DNA of 64,000 nt from Ponticoccus alexandrii (GCF_016806125.1 NZ_CP047170.1:434001-498000), one strand, 5' to 3'; positions 52,266 to 60,874 are shown, counted from the first letter of the stretch. Made by a program: numbers and translations. The notes: generated by a model from the sequence alone, not told the origin.

Positions 52266-53963
52266 TCAGTCGGCGCGATACCAGTCGGCGATATTCCAGA
52301 TCTGGCTGTCCCAGCTGTTCATCCGCACGCCTTCCAGCGTCTTGGCCTTGCCCGACAGGATGCTGCGGTGGATCAGCGGAATGATCGTGTAGGACCCCAC
52401 CAGCATGTCGTTCATCTCACGCGCGAGGCGGCCGCGATCCTCGAGCGAGGCGGCGGTGCGGAACTCGGCGATCTTGGCCTCGTAGTCCTCGGAACAGAAG
52501 CGCTGGATGTTGTTGCCCTGCCACTGCGTCGCCGGGCCGGGGATGTTGGCGCAGCTCCAGTTGCCGAGGAAGGCTTCGGGGTCCTGCCCCTTGGAGTTGT
52601 CGGTGTACATCTGCACGTCGGCGTAGAACTTCTGCCGCGTGTCGGGCGAGCCCGCGTCGCCACCAAAGAAGACAGAGGCGTCGATATTGCGCAATTCCGT
52701 CTCGACGCCCAGCTCTTCCCACCACGACTTGATCAGCGACTGGCTGTCCTGCCGCACGCCGTTGGTCGAGGTCTGGTAGAGGATCGAGAGCGTCACCCCG
52801 TCCTTGTCGCGGATGCCGTCGCCGTCGGTGTCGGTCCAGCCGGCCTCGTCCAGCAGGGCCTTGGCGCCTTCGATGTCCTGCGTCACGCAGCCGTCGAAGG
52901 TGTCGGAGGTGTAGAGATCGGGCGCGGGAATGACGGCGCAGCCTGCAACGCCGCTGTCGCCATAGAGCGCCTCGGCGATCACCGTGCGGTCGATGGCCAT
53001 GGACAGCGCCTGACCGACGCGCGGGTCGGTCAGGAAGGGATGCGCTCCGCCTTCGACGGTCGAGCGCGCGTCGCCCAGATCGGGGTTCGGGTCGGTCTGG
53101 TTCAGGAACAGGAACTCGACCGCGGAGCCGCCCGAGGTGATGACCTCGCCGGGGCCGCCGCTCATGCCATCAAGGACGTCGGGCGGCAGTTGCAGGTTCC
53201 AGGCATAGTCGACCTCGCCGGTCTGAAGCACCGCGCGGGCCGAGGAATTCGGATCGCCGCCGCCCTTGATCGTGACCGTGGAAAAGGCGGGCTTGTCCGG
53301 GTCGCGGTATTCCGGGTTCATCGTGTAGGTGATGATGTCGTTGGCGCGGAAATCCTCGACCATGTAGGGTCCGGTGCCGATGGGATAGGTATTCTGCTCG
53401 GTGCATTGCGACACCCGGGCGCCGGTGCAGTCCTTGAACTGCGCCTCTTGCAGGATCGGAGATTCAGAGCTGACGAAGGCTGCGTAGGGGTAGGGCTTCG
53501 GCTCGGAGAAGCGGATTTCGATGGTGCGGTCGTCCACGGCCACGACCTCTGTCACGCCGTCGAACTGCTGGAGCGCGGCGCAACCGCTGGCCTCATCCGT
53601 GCAATATTGCCATGTGAAGACCACGTCCGACGCGGTGACGGGCGTGCCGTCGGACCACATCACCCCCTCGCGCAGGCGCCATGTGATCGCGGTCAGGTCC
53701 TCGGACACGCCGCCGTTCTCGATCGTGGGGATCTCTTCGGCAAGGATCGGCACCAGTTCGCCGGTCTCGGAAAACCGCGCCAACGGTTCCAGCACCAGCG
53801 AGGCGGCCTCGGTCTCCTTGGCGATGCCGGACAGGTAGGGGTTCATCGACGAGGCGGCCTGCCAGTACAGGATGCGCAGCTCTCCGTCGCTGCCGCGCTC
53901 GGCGCTGGCCGCAAGCGGCATCAGCGCAAGCGCCGTTCCCAGAAGGGTCGAGAGGGTCTTCAT
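52266..53963 (-). CDS. ABC transporter substrate-binding protein, family 5, without adjacent permeases
   Basis: 565-residue periplasmic binding protein. The Sec signal peptide covers residues 1-21 (...PLAASA). SBP_bac_5 stretches are AITWRLREGVMWSDGTPVTA and NTYPIGTGPYMVEDFRANDI. It has a Cys pair region (YCTDEASGCAALQ) suggesting a disulphide loop. No permease or ATPase gene follows; the transcript ends at the terminator 52211-52243. It is divergent from an RpiR regulator across a gap with two palindromes. It probably feeds a transporter encoded elsewhere with the substrate of the divergent catabolic cluster. Confidence 0.9.
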   Translation of the reverse strand: MKTLSTLLGTALALMPLAASAERGSDGELRILYWQAASSMNPYLSGIAKETEAASLVLEPLARFSETGELVPILAEEIPTIENGGVSEDLTAITWRLREGVMWSDGTPVTASDVVFTWQYCTDEASGCAALQQFDGVTEVVAVDDRTIEIRFSEPKPYPYAAFVSSESPILQEAQFKDCTGARVSQCTEQNTYPIGTGPYMVEDFRANDIITYTMNPEYRDPDKPAFSTVTIKGGGDPNSSARAVLQTGEVDYAWNLQLPPDVLDGMSGGPGEVITSGGSAVEFLFLNQTDPNPDLGDARSTVEGGAHPFLTDPRVGQALSMAIDRTVIAEALYGDSGVAGCAVIPAPDLYTSDTFDGCVTQDIEGAKALLDEAGWTDTDGDGIRDKDGVTLSILYQTSTNGVRQDSQSLIKSWWEELGVETELRNIDASVFFGGDAGSPDTRQKFYADVQMYTDNSKGQDPEAFLGNWSCANIPGPATQWQGNNIQRFCSEDYEAKIAEFRTAASLEDRGRLAREMNDMLVGSYTIIPLIHRSILSGKAKTLEGVRMNSWDSQIWNIADWYRAD

Positions 53964-54033
53964 GAAAGGTCTCCTGTCGGTGTCCGGGGCCTTGATGGCA
54001 CCCTGTGGCGGGGTGGGGTTCCCCTCGGTCGTA

Positions 54034-54049
54034 TGTAATACATGTTGCG
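54034..54049. promoter_or_regulatory. RpiR operator candidate A
   Basis: TGTAATACATGTTGCG resembles the perfect site B (shared TGTAA, A and ATGTT positions). It lies 70 bp upstream of the binding-protein start and 39 bp centre-to-centre from site B. Confidence 0.5.
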
Positions 54050-54072
54050 AGCCGTTTGGTTGTCAGTCAAGA

Positions 54073-54088
54073 TGTAACAAATGTTACA
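54073..54088. promoter_or_regulatory. RpiR operator candidate B
   Basis: TGTAACA-AA-TGTTACA is a perfect 7-bp inverted repeat in the 147-bp divergent gap, 22 bp before the RpiR start at 54111. It overlaps an alternative ATG at 54081, which makes that start unlikely. Confidence 0.75.
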
Positions 54089-54110
54089 AGAAGGGCAGCG
54101 GGATGCCGCG

Positions 54111-54965
54111 ATGAATTCTTCACAGGACCTCTCGGCGCTGTTGCGCAACTTCGCGGTCTCTGCGGCAGAGCGCAAGGTCGCCGCCGCACTGACCGAAAGC
54201 TTTCCGACCAGCGCGCTTGGCACGGTAGAGGCGCTGGCCACGCGGGCGGGCGTCAGCGGGCCGACGGTGCTGCGCTACCTCAATAAGCTGGGCTTTCCGC
54301 GCTTCGCAGGCTTTCAGGCGGCGGTGATGACGGAAGTGGACCGGCAGCTTGGCTCGCCGGTCGTGCAGATGGCCGCGCCTGCCGAAGAGGCCGCCGGAGA
54401 ACACCTATACCGCCGCACCCTGCTGATGCAGGCCGAGGCGCTGCGCCGCGCCGCCGACCGGGCGGTCCCGGCGGAGTTCGACCGCATCGCCGACCTGCTG
54501 GCGGACCCGAAGCTGTCGGTGAAGGCGCTTGGCGGGCGCTACAGCCGCAATCTCGCGCAGCGTCTGGCCGTGCAGTTGGGGCAGGTGCGGGCCGGGGTCT
54601 CGCTGATCGACCGGCCGCTGGGCTTTGCCTTCGATCCGCTGGTGGACATTGGGGCGCGCGACGTGCTCGTGGTCTTCGACTACCGCCGCTATCAGGAAGA
54701 ACTGCTTGCCTTTGCCCGCACGGCGAAAGGGCAGGGGGCGCGGGTGGTGGTGGTGACCGATCCATGGCGCTCTCCGGTAGCGGAGCTGGCCGAGGCGGTG
54801 CTTGTGGCACCGGACGAGTCGCCCTCGCCCTTCGGGTCGCGGGTGGTGGCCACGGCGCAGGTCGAGGCGCTGGTGGCGGCGGTCGTGGACCGCGACCGCG
54901 ACGGCGTGCGCAAGCGGCTGGAACGCATAGAGACGCTGCGGCGCGCGGGGCAGGGCGATGCGTGA
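54111..54965 (+). CDS. MurR/RpiR family transcriptional regulator
   Basis: 284-residue regulator. The HTH_6 domain (about residues 8-85) contains LGTVEALATRAGVSGPTVLR; the SIS domain follows (KALGGRYSRNLAQRLAVQLG, DVLVVFDYRRYQEELLAFA). The SIS motif here lacks the usual S-x-S-G phosphate loop (FDYRRYQ instead of FSNSG), so its effector may not be a sugar phosphate. It is divergent from the family 5 binding protein and overlaps the downstream hydrolase gene by 8 bp. It probably governs the whole 52.3-58.5 kb unit. Confidence 0.9.
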   Translation: MNSSQDLSALLRNFAVSAAERKVAAALTESFPTSALGTVEALATRAGVSGPTVLRYLNKLGFPRFAGFQAAVMTEVDRQLGSPVVQMAAPAEEAAGEHLYRRTLLMQAEALRRAADRAVPAEFDRIADLLADPKLSVKALGGRYSRNLAQRLAVQLGQVRAGVSLIDRPLGFAFDPLVDIGARDVLVVFDYRRYQEELLAFARTAKGQGARVVVVTDPWRSPVAELAEAVLVAPDESPSPFGSRVVATAQVEALVAAVVDRDRDGVRKRLERIETLRRAGQGDA

Positions 54966-55689
54966 ACCCTTCGAGATCCTGAACCCCGAGGGGCGCTTTC
55001 CCGGGCTGATCGTGGTGGATCATGCCGGGGTGGCGGTGCCCGAGGGCCACGCGCTGGGGCTGGCGCCCGAGTGGCACGGGACACATCATTTCTGCGATCT
55101 GGGGGTCGAGCCGCTGGCCCGGATGCTGGCGGCGCGGCTGGACGCGCCGGTGATCCTTGGCACCGTCAGCCGGCTGGTGCTGGACCTCAACCGCTGGATC
55201 GCCGACCCCCGGTCCATCGCGACGGCGGTCGAGGGCGTGCCGATCCCCGGCAATGTCCTGACAGAGGCCGGGCGCGAGGCGCGGCGGGACGCGATCTTTT
55301 GGCCCTATCACGCGGCGCTCAACAAGCTTTGGCAGCAGGTGCAGGCGCGCCATGCGGACCCGCTGTTCCTTGCGTTGCATACCTGCACGCGGGTGATGGA
55401 CGGGCAGCGCCGCCCGTGGGACGCGGGCACGATCTGGAACGAATCGCCCGCGCTGTCGCAGGCGCTTCTGGCCGGGCTCGAGGGCTGCGGCACGCTGGGC
55501 GACAACCAGCCCTACACCGGGCGCGCGGGGGTCTTTACGGTCGACCGCCACACATGGGGCACGGGGCGGCGCGCCTGCGGGCTGGAGGTCAGCAACGACC
55601 TTGTGGAAACCCGATCCGGGCAGGAGGGCTGGGCCGACCGCCTGACCGCTGCCCTGCATCAGACGGCCCGGACGGAGGCCCGCGCATGA
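54958..55689 (+). CDS. N-formylglutamate amidohydrolase family protein (HutG-like)
   Basis: 243-residue FGase-family hydrolase. IVVDHAGVAVPEG corresponds to the SxPHS-type N-terminal segment with the first His ligand; LVLDLNRW holds the conserved Asp-x-Asn-Arg; PYHAALNKLWQ and LALHTCTRVMDGQRRPWD carry further histidines; GLEVSNDLV holds the terminal acidic residue. It should cleave an N-formyl or similar amide. It overlaps the RpiR gene by 8 bp and the DAO gene by 4 bp, so it is tightly coupled. True formylglutamate as substrate is unlikely since the local hut genes are decayed remnants and this is not a hut operon. Confidence 0.87.
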   Translation: MREPFEILNPEGRFPGLIVVDHAGVAVPEGHALGLAPEWHGTHHFCDLGVEPLARMLAARLDAPVILGTVSRLVLDLNRWIADPRSIATAVEGVPIPGNVLTEAGREARRDAIFWPYHAALNKLWQQVQARHADPLFLALHTCTRVMDGQRRPWDAGTIWNESPALSQALLAGLEGCGTLGDNQPYTGRAGVFTVDRHTWGTGRRACGLEVSNDLVETRSGQEGWADRLTAALHQTARTEARA

Positions 55690-56978
55690 TCCTTGAACCG
55701 CCCTATGCCGACACCGCCCCGCCCGCGCCCGACAGCACGCCGCTGGAGGGTCGCATCACGGTCGACGTGGCGCTTGTCGGGGCCGGGTTCAGCGGCACCA
55801 TCGCGGCGCTGATGCTGGCGCGGCGCGGCGTCTCCGTCGCGCTGATCGAGGCGCAGGAGGTCGGCCACGGCGGATCGGGGCGCAATCACGGTCAGTGCAT
55901 CCCGGTCTTCGGCTACCTCGACGAGGCCGTGCTGCCGCCCGAGGGGTTTGCCCTGCTGCGCGATTCCGGGCGGCTGGTCTTCGACACCATCGCGGACCTC
56001 GGTATCGCCTGCGAGCCGGTGCAGAAGGGCTGGCTGAACGCCGCCCATGACGCGGCGGGACTGGACCGCGCCCGCGCGGCCCATGCGAAATACGCGCGGC
56101 TGGGCAAGGCGGGGGACTTCCTCGGCCCCGACGAGGTCACGGAACTGAGCGGCATTTCCGGCTACGTCGGCGGCTGGGTGCATCGCGATGGCGGGCATGT
56201 GAACCCGCTGGCCTATGTGCGCGGCCTCGCCGGGGCGGCGCAGGCGGCAGGCGCGGCGCTGCATGTGCGCTCTCCGCTGACGGGGCTGGAGCGCGGGCGG
56301 GAGGGCTGGCTCCTGCGCACCCCGGGCGGAGAGATCGCCGCCCGCAAGGTCGGGCTGACCGTCAACGCCTATGCGGATGCGGCGATCCCGGCGCGGCTGC
56401 GGCAGAGCCTCGTGCACATGCGGTCCTACGCGATGGCCTCGGAGCCTTTGACAGAGGCGCAACGGGCAGAAGTCCTGCCCGGCGGCGTGAACTTCAGCGA
56501 CACACGCCGCGACCCGATGTTCTTCCGCATCGACGGCTCGGGGCGGATCATCACCGGCGGGCTGGTCGAGTTGCGGCGCGGGCGGATCACCGCGCCGACC
56601 GTCGCGCAGGCCGGGCGGCGGCTGGCGGGGCTTTACCCGGCGCTTCAGGGACTGGGTTTCACGCACCACTGGTCCGGGACAGTCGGCGTCTCGGCGAAAC
56701 AGCGGCCCGCGATCTTCGAACTGGGGCCTGACCTTTGGGCGCTGGCGGGCTACTCCGGGCGCGGCGTGCCCACCACTGCCGCGCTGGGGCGCGCGCTGGC
56801 CGCGACGCTGGTGGACCGCGAAGAGGGCGCGCGGCTCTGGCCGCATGACGCGCCCACCCGCATCCCCGGTGGCACGCTGATCGGCTTTGGCGTGCAAAGT
56901 CTGCGCGGCCCGTGGAACAAGCTGCGCGACCGCCTCGGTCGGGGCGCGTCGGCGGCCAAGGAGCGCACGACACCCTGA
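55686..56978 (+). CDS. FAD-dependent DAO-family oxidoreductase
   Basis: 430-residue DAO flavoenzyme. FAD-binding motif VALVGAGFSGTIAALMLARR near residue 30, second flavin segment GGSGRNHGQCIPVFGYLD and C-terminal LWALAGYSGRGVPTTAALG. It lies between the FGase-family gene (4-bp ATGA overlap) and, after a 321-bp gap with a hairpin, the SDR gene. The pairing of an amidohydrolase with an amine oxidase suggests deacylation followed by oxidative deamination of the freed amine. Substrate unknown. Confidence 0.87.
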   Translation: MILEPPYADTAPPAPDSTPLEGRITVDVALVGAGFSGTIAALMLARRGVSVALIEAQEVGHGGSGRNHGQCIPVFGYLDEAVLPPEGFALLRDSGRLVFDTIADLGIACEPVQKGWLNAAHDAAGLDRARAAHAKYARLGKAGDFLGPDEVTELSGISGYVGGWVHRDGGHVNPLAYVRGLAGAAQAAGAALHVRSPLTGLERGREGWLLRTPGGEIAARKVGLTVNAYADAAIPARLRQSLVHMRSYAMASEPLTEAQRAEVLPGGVNFSDTRRDPMFFRIDGSGRIITGGLVELRRGRITAPTVAQAGRRLAGLYPALQGLGFTHHWSGTVGVSAKQRPAIFELGPDLWALAGYSGRGVPTTAALGRALAATLVDREEGARLWPHDAPTRIPGGTLIGFGVQSLRGPWNKLRDRLGRGASAAKERTTP

Positions 56979-57299
56979 CCGCGCCAGGCCCATGATCGGA
57001 TATCAACGGCTCTTTCAGGGTGCTGACGCCGCATCAGCGGGGTCAGCACCCTGCCATGCTGAATGTCGAAAGTTTGTCCCGGATCAAAGGCTTCCGATTC
57101 CCAAAGGGCGTGACCGCTTGCGCCGATTTGGGCCTGCCATCGTTTCGCGCAGGACCCGCGCGATGTCCAGAATGCGGGCGCGGAACGCGGTGCCACAGGG
57201 TCCTGCGACGCGATCCGCGACAGGGTGAACCGGGGCCGGGTTGCGATTGACACCGGGCTGCGGGTGCCCGATCCATACCCGCAAGAGGGAGGAACCATC
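56979..57299. other. 321-bp gap between DAO and SDR genes, with a long hairpin
   Basis: No gene is supported. It contains the compound hairpin 57016-57053 and then about 240 bp with no recognised element before the SDR ribosome site. The SDR and cupin genes could have their own promoter here. Confidence 0.5.
57016..57053. terminator. Compound 12+4-bp hairpin
   Basis: CAGGGTGCTGAC (57016-57027) pairs perfectly with GTCAGCACCCTG (57042-57053); inside, CCGC-ATCA-GCGG forms a second stem closed after a single G-G mismatch. The total is 16 bp with a 4-base loop. No T-tract follows; it may be a terminator for the DAO message or a regulatory element. Confidence 0.6.
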
Positions 57300-58001
57300 A
57301 TGAAACAGGCTGTCGTCACCGGCGGTACGCGCGGCATCGGCGAGGGTGTGGCGCGGGGGCTGGCCGCTGCGGGCTACCACGTCATTGCCGCCGCCGTCGC
57401 GCAGGCAGAGCTTGACGCCTTCACCCCGTGCGAGGGGATCGAGACGCGTCGTCTGGACGTCACGGATCAGGGATCGGTCGACGCGCTCTTCGGCGGACTC
57501 GACCGGCTGGATGCGCTGGTGAATTGCGCGGGCATCCTGCGGCGGGGCGCCGAATACGACATCGAGGTCTTCCGGCAGGTCGTGGAGGTCAACCTGACCG
57601 GCACCATGCGCTGCTGCCTTGCCGCCCGGCCGCTGCTGGCGCGGTCCGGCGGGGCGGTGGTCAACACCGCGTCGATGCTCTCGACCTTCGGCGGGCCTCT
57701 GGTGCCGGCCTACTCGGCCTCGAAAGGCGGGGTTGCGCAGCTGACCAAGGCGCTGGCCGGGCAATGGGCGGCAGAGGGCATCCGGGTCAACGCCATCGCG
57801 CCGGGCTGGATCGAGACCGAGATGACGCAGGGCCTGCGCGAGGACCCTGCCCGCACCGAGGGCATCATGGCCCGCACCCCGCTGAAGCGTTGGGGCAAGC
57901 CCGGCGAGGTCGGCGCGCTGGTGTGTTGGCTGCTCAGCGACGAGGCAAGTTTCGTCACCGGATCGGTCTACCCGGTCGACGGTGGCTACCTGGCGATGTG
58001 A
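57300..58001 (+). CDS. Short-chain dehydrogenase/reductase (SDR)
   Basis: 233-residue classical SDR. The NAD(P) motif is VVTGGTRGIGEGVARGLAAA, the structural Asn-Ala-Gly is VNCAGI, the catalytic Ser is in VNTASMLSTFGG and the Tyr/Lys pair in AYSASKGGVAQ. APGWIETEM and YPVDGGYLAM are normal C-terminal segments. The start at 57300 follows GAGGGAGGA. It oxidises an alcohol or reduces a ketone in the pathway of this cluster; the cupin gene follows after 10 bp. Confidence 0.93.
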   Translation: MKQAVVTGGTRGIGEGVARGLAAAGYHVIAAAVAQAELDAFTPCEGIETRRLDVTDQGSVDALFGGLDRLDALVNCAGILRRGAEYDIEVFRQVVEVNLTGTMRCCLAARPLLARSGGAVVNTASMLSTFGGPLVPAYSASKGGVAQLTKALAGQWAAEGIRVNAIAPGWIETEMTQGLREDPARTEGIMARTPLKRWGKPGEVGALVCWLLSDEASFVTGSVYPVDGGYLAM

Positions 58002-58011
58002 GGAGAGAGAG

Positions 58012-58527
58012 ATGACCGAAGACCTGTCGAGAATGCCCTACCAGCTGCCCTTTCCCAAGGACGCGCAGGAGGAAATCGTGATCCCGAAGGCGATCCCCGA
58101 GGACGAGCGACTCTGGGTGCCGCAGGCCGAGAACGTGTGGTTCCGCCCGCTCTGCCTGAACCGCTCTCAGGGCTACTGGATGAACCTGCTGAAGGTGCGC
58201 AAGGCTGGCGTTCTGTCACGTCACCGCCACCCGCAGGGCGTGCACGGCTTCGTTCTGAAGGGGCGGTGGCATTACCTCGAACATGACTGGGTGGCGGAAG
58301 AAGGCGGCTACGTCTACGAGCCCCCGGGCGAGACCCATACGCTGGTGGTGCCCGAGGATGTCGAGGAGATGATCACCTATTTCCAGGTGAACGGCGTGAT
58401 GTGCTACGTCGATCCTTGGGGCCAGGTGACAGGCTACGAGGACGTCTTCACCAAGATCGACCTATGCCGCAAGCACTTCACCGAGGTCGGGCTGGGCGAG
58501 GATTTCGTGGAGCAGTTCATCCGCTAG
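58012..58527 (+). CDS. Cupin protein of the 2,4'-dihydroxyacetophenone dioxygenase family
   Basis: 171-residue cupin. GVLSRHRHPQGVHGFVLKGR holds the metal-binding His-x-His and the following Gln/His positions, and EGGYVYEPPGETHTLVV is motif 2 with the third His. The length and layout match the 2,4'-dihydroxyacetophenone dioxygenase family (Fe-dependent C-C cleavage), although most members are uncharacterised. GAGGAGAGAGAG precedes the ATG at 58012. With the SDR upstream it may cleave a hydroxyketone made by that enzyme. Confidence 0.82.
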   Translation: MTEDLSRMPYQLPFPKDAQEEIVIPKAIPEDERLWVPQAENVWFRPLCLNRSQGYWMNLLKVRKAGVLSRHRHPQGVHGFVLKGRWHYLEHDWVAEEGGYVYEPPGETHTLVVPEDVEEMITYFQVNGVMCYVDPWGQVTGYEDVFTKIDLCRKHFTEVGLGEDFVEQFIR

Positions 58528-58582
58528 AGGACTGCCGAAGCGCCGGCCCCCCGGGCGCGCGGTTGGATTCCACGCGCTGGGG

Positions 58583-58629
58583 AAGGCCCTTCGAAGGGCC
58601 TTTGGAAAGCGCCTTCGAAGGCGCTTTCC
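58583..58629. terminator. Tandem perfect palindromes sharing a CCTTCGAAGG core
   Basis: AAGGCCCTTCGAAGGGCCTT (20 bp, 58583-58602) is followed two bases later by a 26-bp perfect palindrome centred on CCTTCGAAGG (58604-58629). They lie between the convergent cupin and MDR genes. Each folds as a hairpin with A- and T-containing ends, so they probably act as a double bidirectional terminator. Confidence 0.75.
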
Positions 58630-58660
58630 GCCCGGTGGCGTGGGTCTGTGCGATCCCGTG

Positions 58661-59773
58661 TCAGGCCCAGGGCGTCACGAGGTACTTCTCGCCGGTCCGC
58701 ATCTGCCGGTAATCCAGCACGGCCTCTCTGGTCAGCATCTGCTCCAGCGTGACCCGCGTCTTGTATTGGCTGGCGAAGGTAGTGGTGAGACTGTCGTGCA
58801 CGCGCTGGCGCATCCTGCCCATGGTTTCCTGTCCGATGGACTGGAGGAAGGGGAACAGCAGCCAGCCGGACAGGGTCCAGCCAAAGCCGTAGCCGGGTGT
58901 CAGGATGGTCGGGCCGGTGTCGAGGCGGCCGTAGATGAACATGCGCTTCGGCTGGTTCGAGCCGTAGCGCGAGTAGTCGCCCATTTGCCCGACCGCCACA
59001 CGCTCCATTGCCTTGAAGGCGGTGTCGACCAGCTTGCCGCCCCCCACGGGGTCGAAGCCGTAGAAGGCCCCGGTGTCCCGGATGGCGTCGGTCAGGCGTT
59101 CCACGAAGTCGTCGCGCGAGGAATCGACCACATGCTCTGCCCCGATCCCGCGCAGCAGATCGGCCTGTTCGCCCTTGCGCACGATATTGACGAGGTCGAT
59201 GCCGTCTTCCTTGCAGATCCGCGTCAGCATCTGACCGAGGTTCGAGGCGCCGACCGTGTGCAGGATGGCCTTTTGACCGTCCGCCTTGGCGTTCTCGACG
59301 AAGCCGAGGGCGGTCATCGGGTTGACGAAGGCGCTTGCCCCCTCCTCTGCCGTATGGTCGCCCAGGGGCAGGCACATGGCCGCATCGGCAAGGCAATACT
59401 GGCTGTAGGCATTGCCCGGCACGCAGGACACGCGTTGTCCCACCAGCGCCTGCGCCGCCGCGCTGTCCCCCGCGGCGATGACCGTGCCCGCGCCCTCGTT
59501 CCCGGCGGGCAGCTTCAACCCGTGCCTTGCCCTGGACGCGGCATTGATCGGCTCGGGCATCTTCGCCACGAATTTGCCGGGGCTGTAGTCGGCGGTCTCC
59601 ATGTCGGCACCGCCAACCAGAATGGCCAGGTCGGAGGGGTTGATCGGGGCGGCTTCCATTTTCACCAGCACCTGGTTGCCGGTCGGGTCCGCGACGGTGA
59701 CGTCTTCAAGCGCGACGGTCAGTGTGCCGTCCGCGTCAAGCGTGGTGAAAAGCTGTTTGCCGGTCATGGCCAT
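58661..59773 (-). CDS. Zinc-binding-type MDR alcohol dehydrogenase/quinone oxidoreductase homologue
   Basis: 370-residue medium-chain dehydrogenase/reductase. The GroES-like domain contains APINPSDLAILVGG and AGNEGAGTVIAAGD; the cofactor domain has AILHTVGASNLGQMLTRIC where AxxGxxG is loosened to VGASNLG; GGKLVDTAFKAMER follows. There is no structural zinc Cys cluster, so it is closer to quinone oxidoreductases. The start at 59773 has AAGGAA 9 bases upstream. A TetR-type palindrome lies 45 bp upstream. Confidence 0.87.
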   Translation of the reverse strand: MAMTGKQLFTTLDADGTLTVALEDVTVADPTGNQVLVKMEAAPINPSDLAILVGGADMETADYSPGKFVAKMPEPINAASRARHGLKLPAGNEGAGTVIAAGDSAAAQALVGQRVSCVPGNAYSQYCLADAAMCLPLGDHTAEEGASAFVNPMTALGFVENAKADGQKAILHTVGASNLGQMLTRICKEDGIDLVNIVRKGEQADLLRGIGAEHVVDSSRDDFVERLTDAIRDTGAFYGFDPVGGGKLVDTAFKAMERVAVGQMGDYSRYGSNQPKRMFIYGRLDTGPTILTPGYGFGWTLSGWLLFPFLQSIGQETMGRMRQRVHDSLTTTFASQYKTRVTLEQMLTREAVLDYRQMRTGEKYLVTPWA

Positions 59774-60097
59774 GATGGGGTTTTCCTTCGTCCGAAATTG
59801 AATTGGACTGATAAGTAAACCGAACGGTTCAGATTGCACGCCTCATCGACACGGATTCCGCGAGGTTCGGGGTCACGTTTCGGTGAGAGGGTCATACCGC
59901 GGCGTTGCCCGGGGATCGCGAAGCGACCTGATGCCAGCGAGGCCTGCCACCGGACGGCCCTGCGGCTGGGGCCGCGCAGAGGCTGCTGGGGCCTTGTACG
60001 GTCGCGTGCTCTTGCTGCAAAAAACGCGATATCTTTTGCCCCGGACACTGTCGAAGCCGGAAAACCGGTCAAAGCGCCGGACGCGGTTCAGAGGGGA
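59774..60097. other. 324-bp gap: MDR promoter region and permease tail
   Basis: Between the MDR start and the permease stop, both on the minus strand. It contains a TetR-like palindrome at 59818-59829 and no supported gene. Plus-strand open frames through here have no motifs. Confidence 0.5.
59818..59829. promoter_or_regulatory. TetR-type operator candidate
   Basis: AACCG-AA-CGGTT, a 5-bp inverted repeat with a 2-bp centre in locally AT-rich DNA, 45 bp upstream of the MDR start. AACCGnnCGGTT-like dyads are common TetR-family targets. No TetR gene is in the window. Confidence 0.5.
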
Positions 60098-60874
60098 TCA
60101 GGGGCCCGCGCCGGACGCGGCCTGTCGGGTTGGGGCGCCATCGGCCTCTTCCGGCACAAGCGGTCTTGTCAGCCGGACGATCGCCACATGCAACAGGATG
60201 GCGAAAAGCCCCAGCGTCAGCATTGCCGCGAACATGAGGTCGGTCTTGGCGCGGCCATTCGCCAGCAGCATCATGTAGCCAAGGCCCCGCGACGCGCCGA
60301 CCCATTCCCCGATCACTGCGCCGATGGGCGCATAGACGGCGGCCAGTCGCAGGCCCGAGGCCAGCGACGGAAGGGCCGCGGGCACGCGGATGTGCCAGAG
60401 GATGCGCGAGGGGCTGGCCTGCATGGTGCGCGCCAGATCGAGGTAGCCCTTGGGGGTGCGCATCAACCCGTCGAAAAAGGCGGATGTGACGGGGAAATAG
60501 ATGATCAGCACCGCCATGAAGACCTTGGACCACAGCCCGAACCCCAGCCAAAGCGTCAGGATGGGCGCGAGCGAGAAGACCGGCAGCGCCTGCGTGAAGA
60601 CGAGGATCGGACGCACCAGCACCCGTGCCGTGCGCGAGGCGGCCAGATGCAGCGCCGTCGCGATGCCGAGCGCCGCGCCGATGGCCAGCCCGAGGATCAC
60701 CTCGAGCGCCGTCACCAGCGTGTGCTCTGCGATCAGGGCGCGATTGCGCCACCATGTTTCCGCCACCTGCGCGGGGCCGGGCAGGATGAACTTCGGCAGC
60801 CCCGTGGCGGTGACGATGGCTTGCCAGAGCGCGATGGCGAAGAGGGTGGCGATAAGAGCCGGAAGCGCTTTCAT
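60098..60874 (-). CDS. ABC transporter permease for a thiamine pyrimidine precursor (ThiX-like)
   Basis: 258-residue permease of the TauC/SsuC/ThiX group with six helices. FILPGPAQVAETWWRNRALI, IPVTSAFFDGL-like YFPVTSAFFDGLMRTPKGYL and the coupling loop DLARTMQASPSRILWHIRVP are family stretches, and VIGEWVGASRGLGYMMLLAN is conserved. Its ATG at 60874 overlaps the ATPase stop (ATGA). Last gene of the thiamine-salvage operon. Confidence 0.87.
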   Translation of the reverse strand: MKALPALIATLFAIALWQAIVTATGLPKFILPGPAQVAETWWRNRALIAEHTLVTALEVILGLAIGAALGIATALHLAASRTARVLVRPILVFTQALPVFSLAPILTLWLGFGLWSKVFMAVLIIYFPVTSAFFDGLMRTPKGYLDLARTMQASPSRILWHIRVPAALPSLASGLRLAAVYAPIGAVIGEWVGASRGLGYMMLLANGRAKTDLMFAAMLTLGLFAILLHVAIVRLTRPLVPEEADGAPTRQAASGAGP

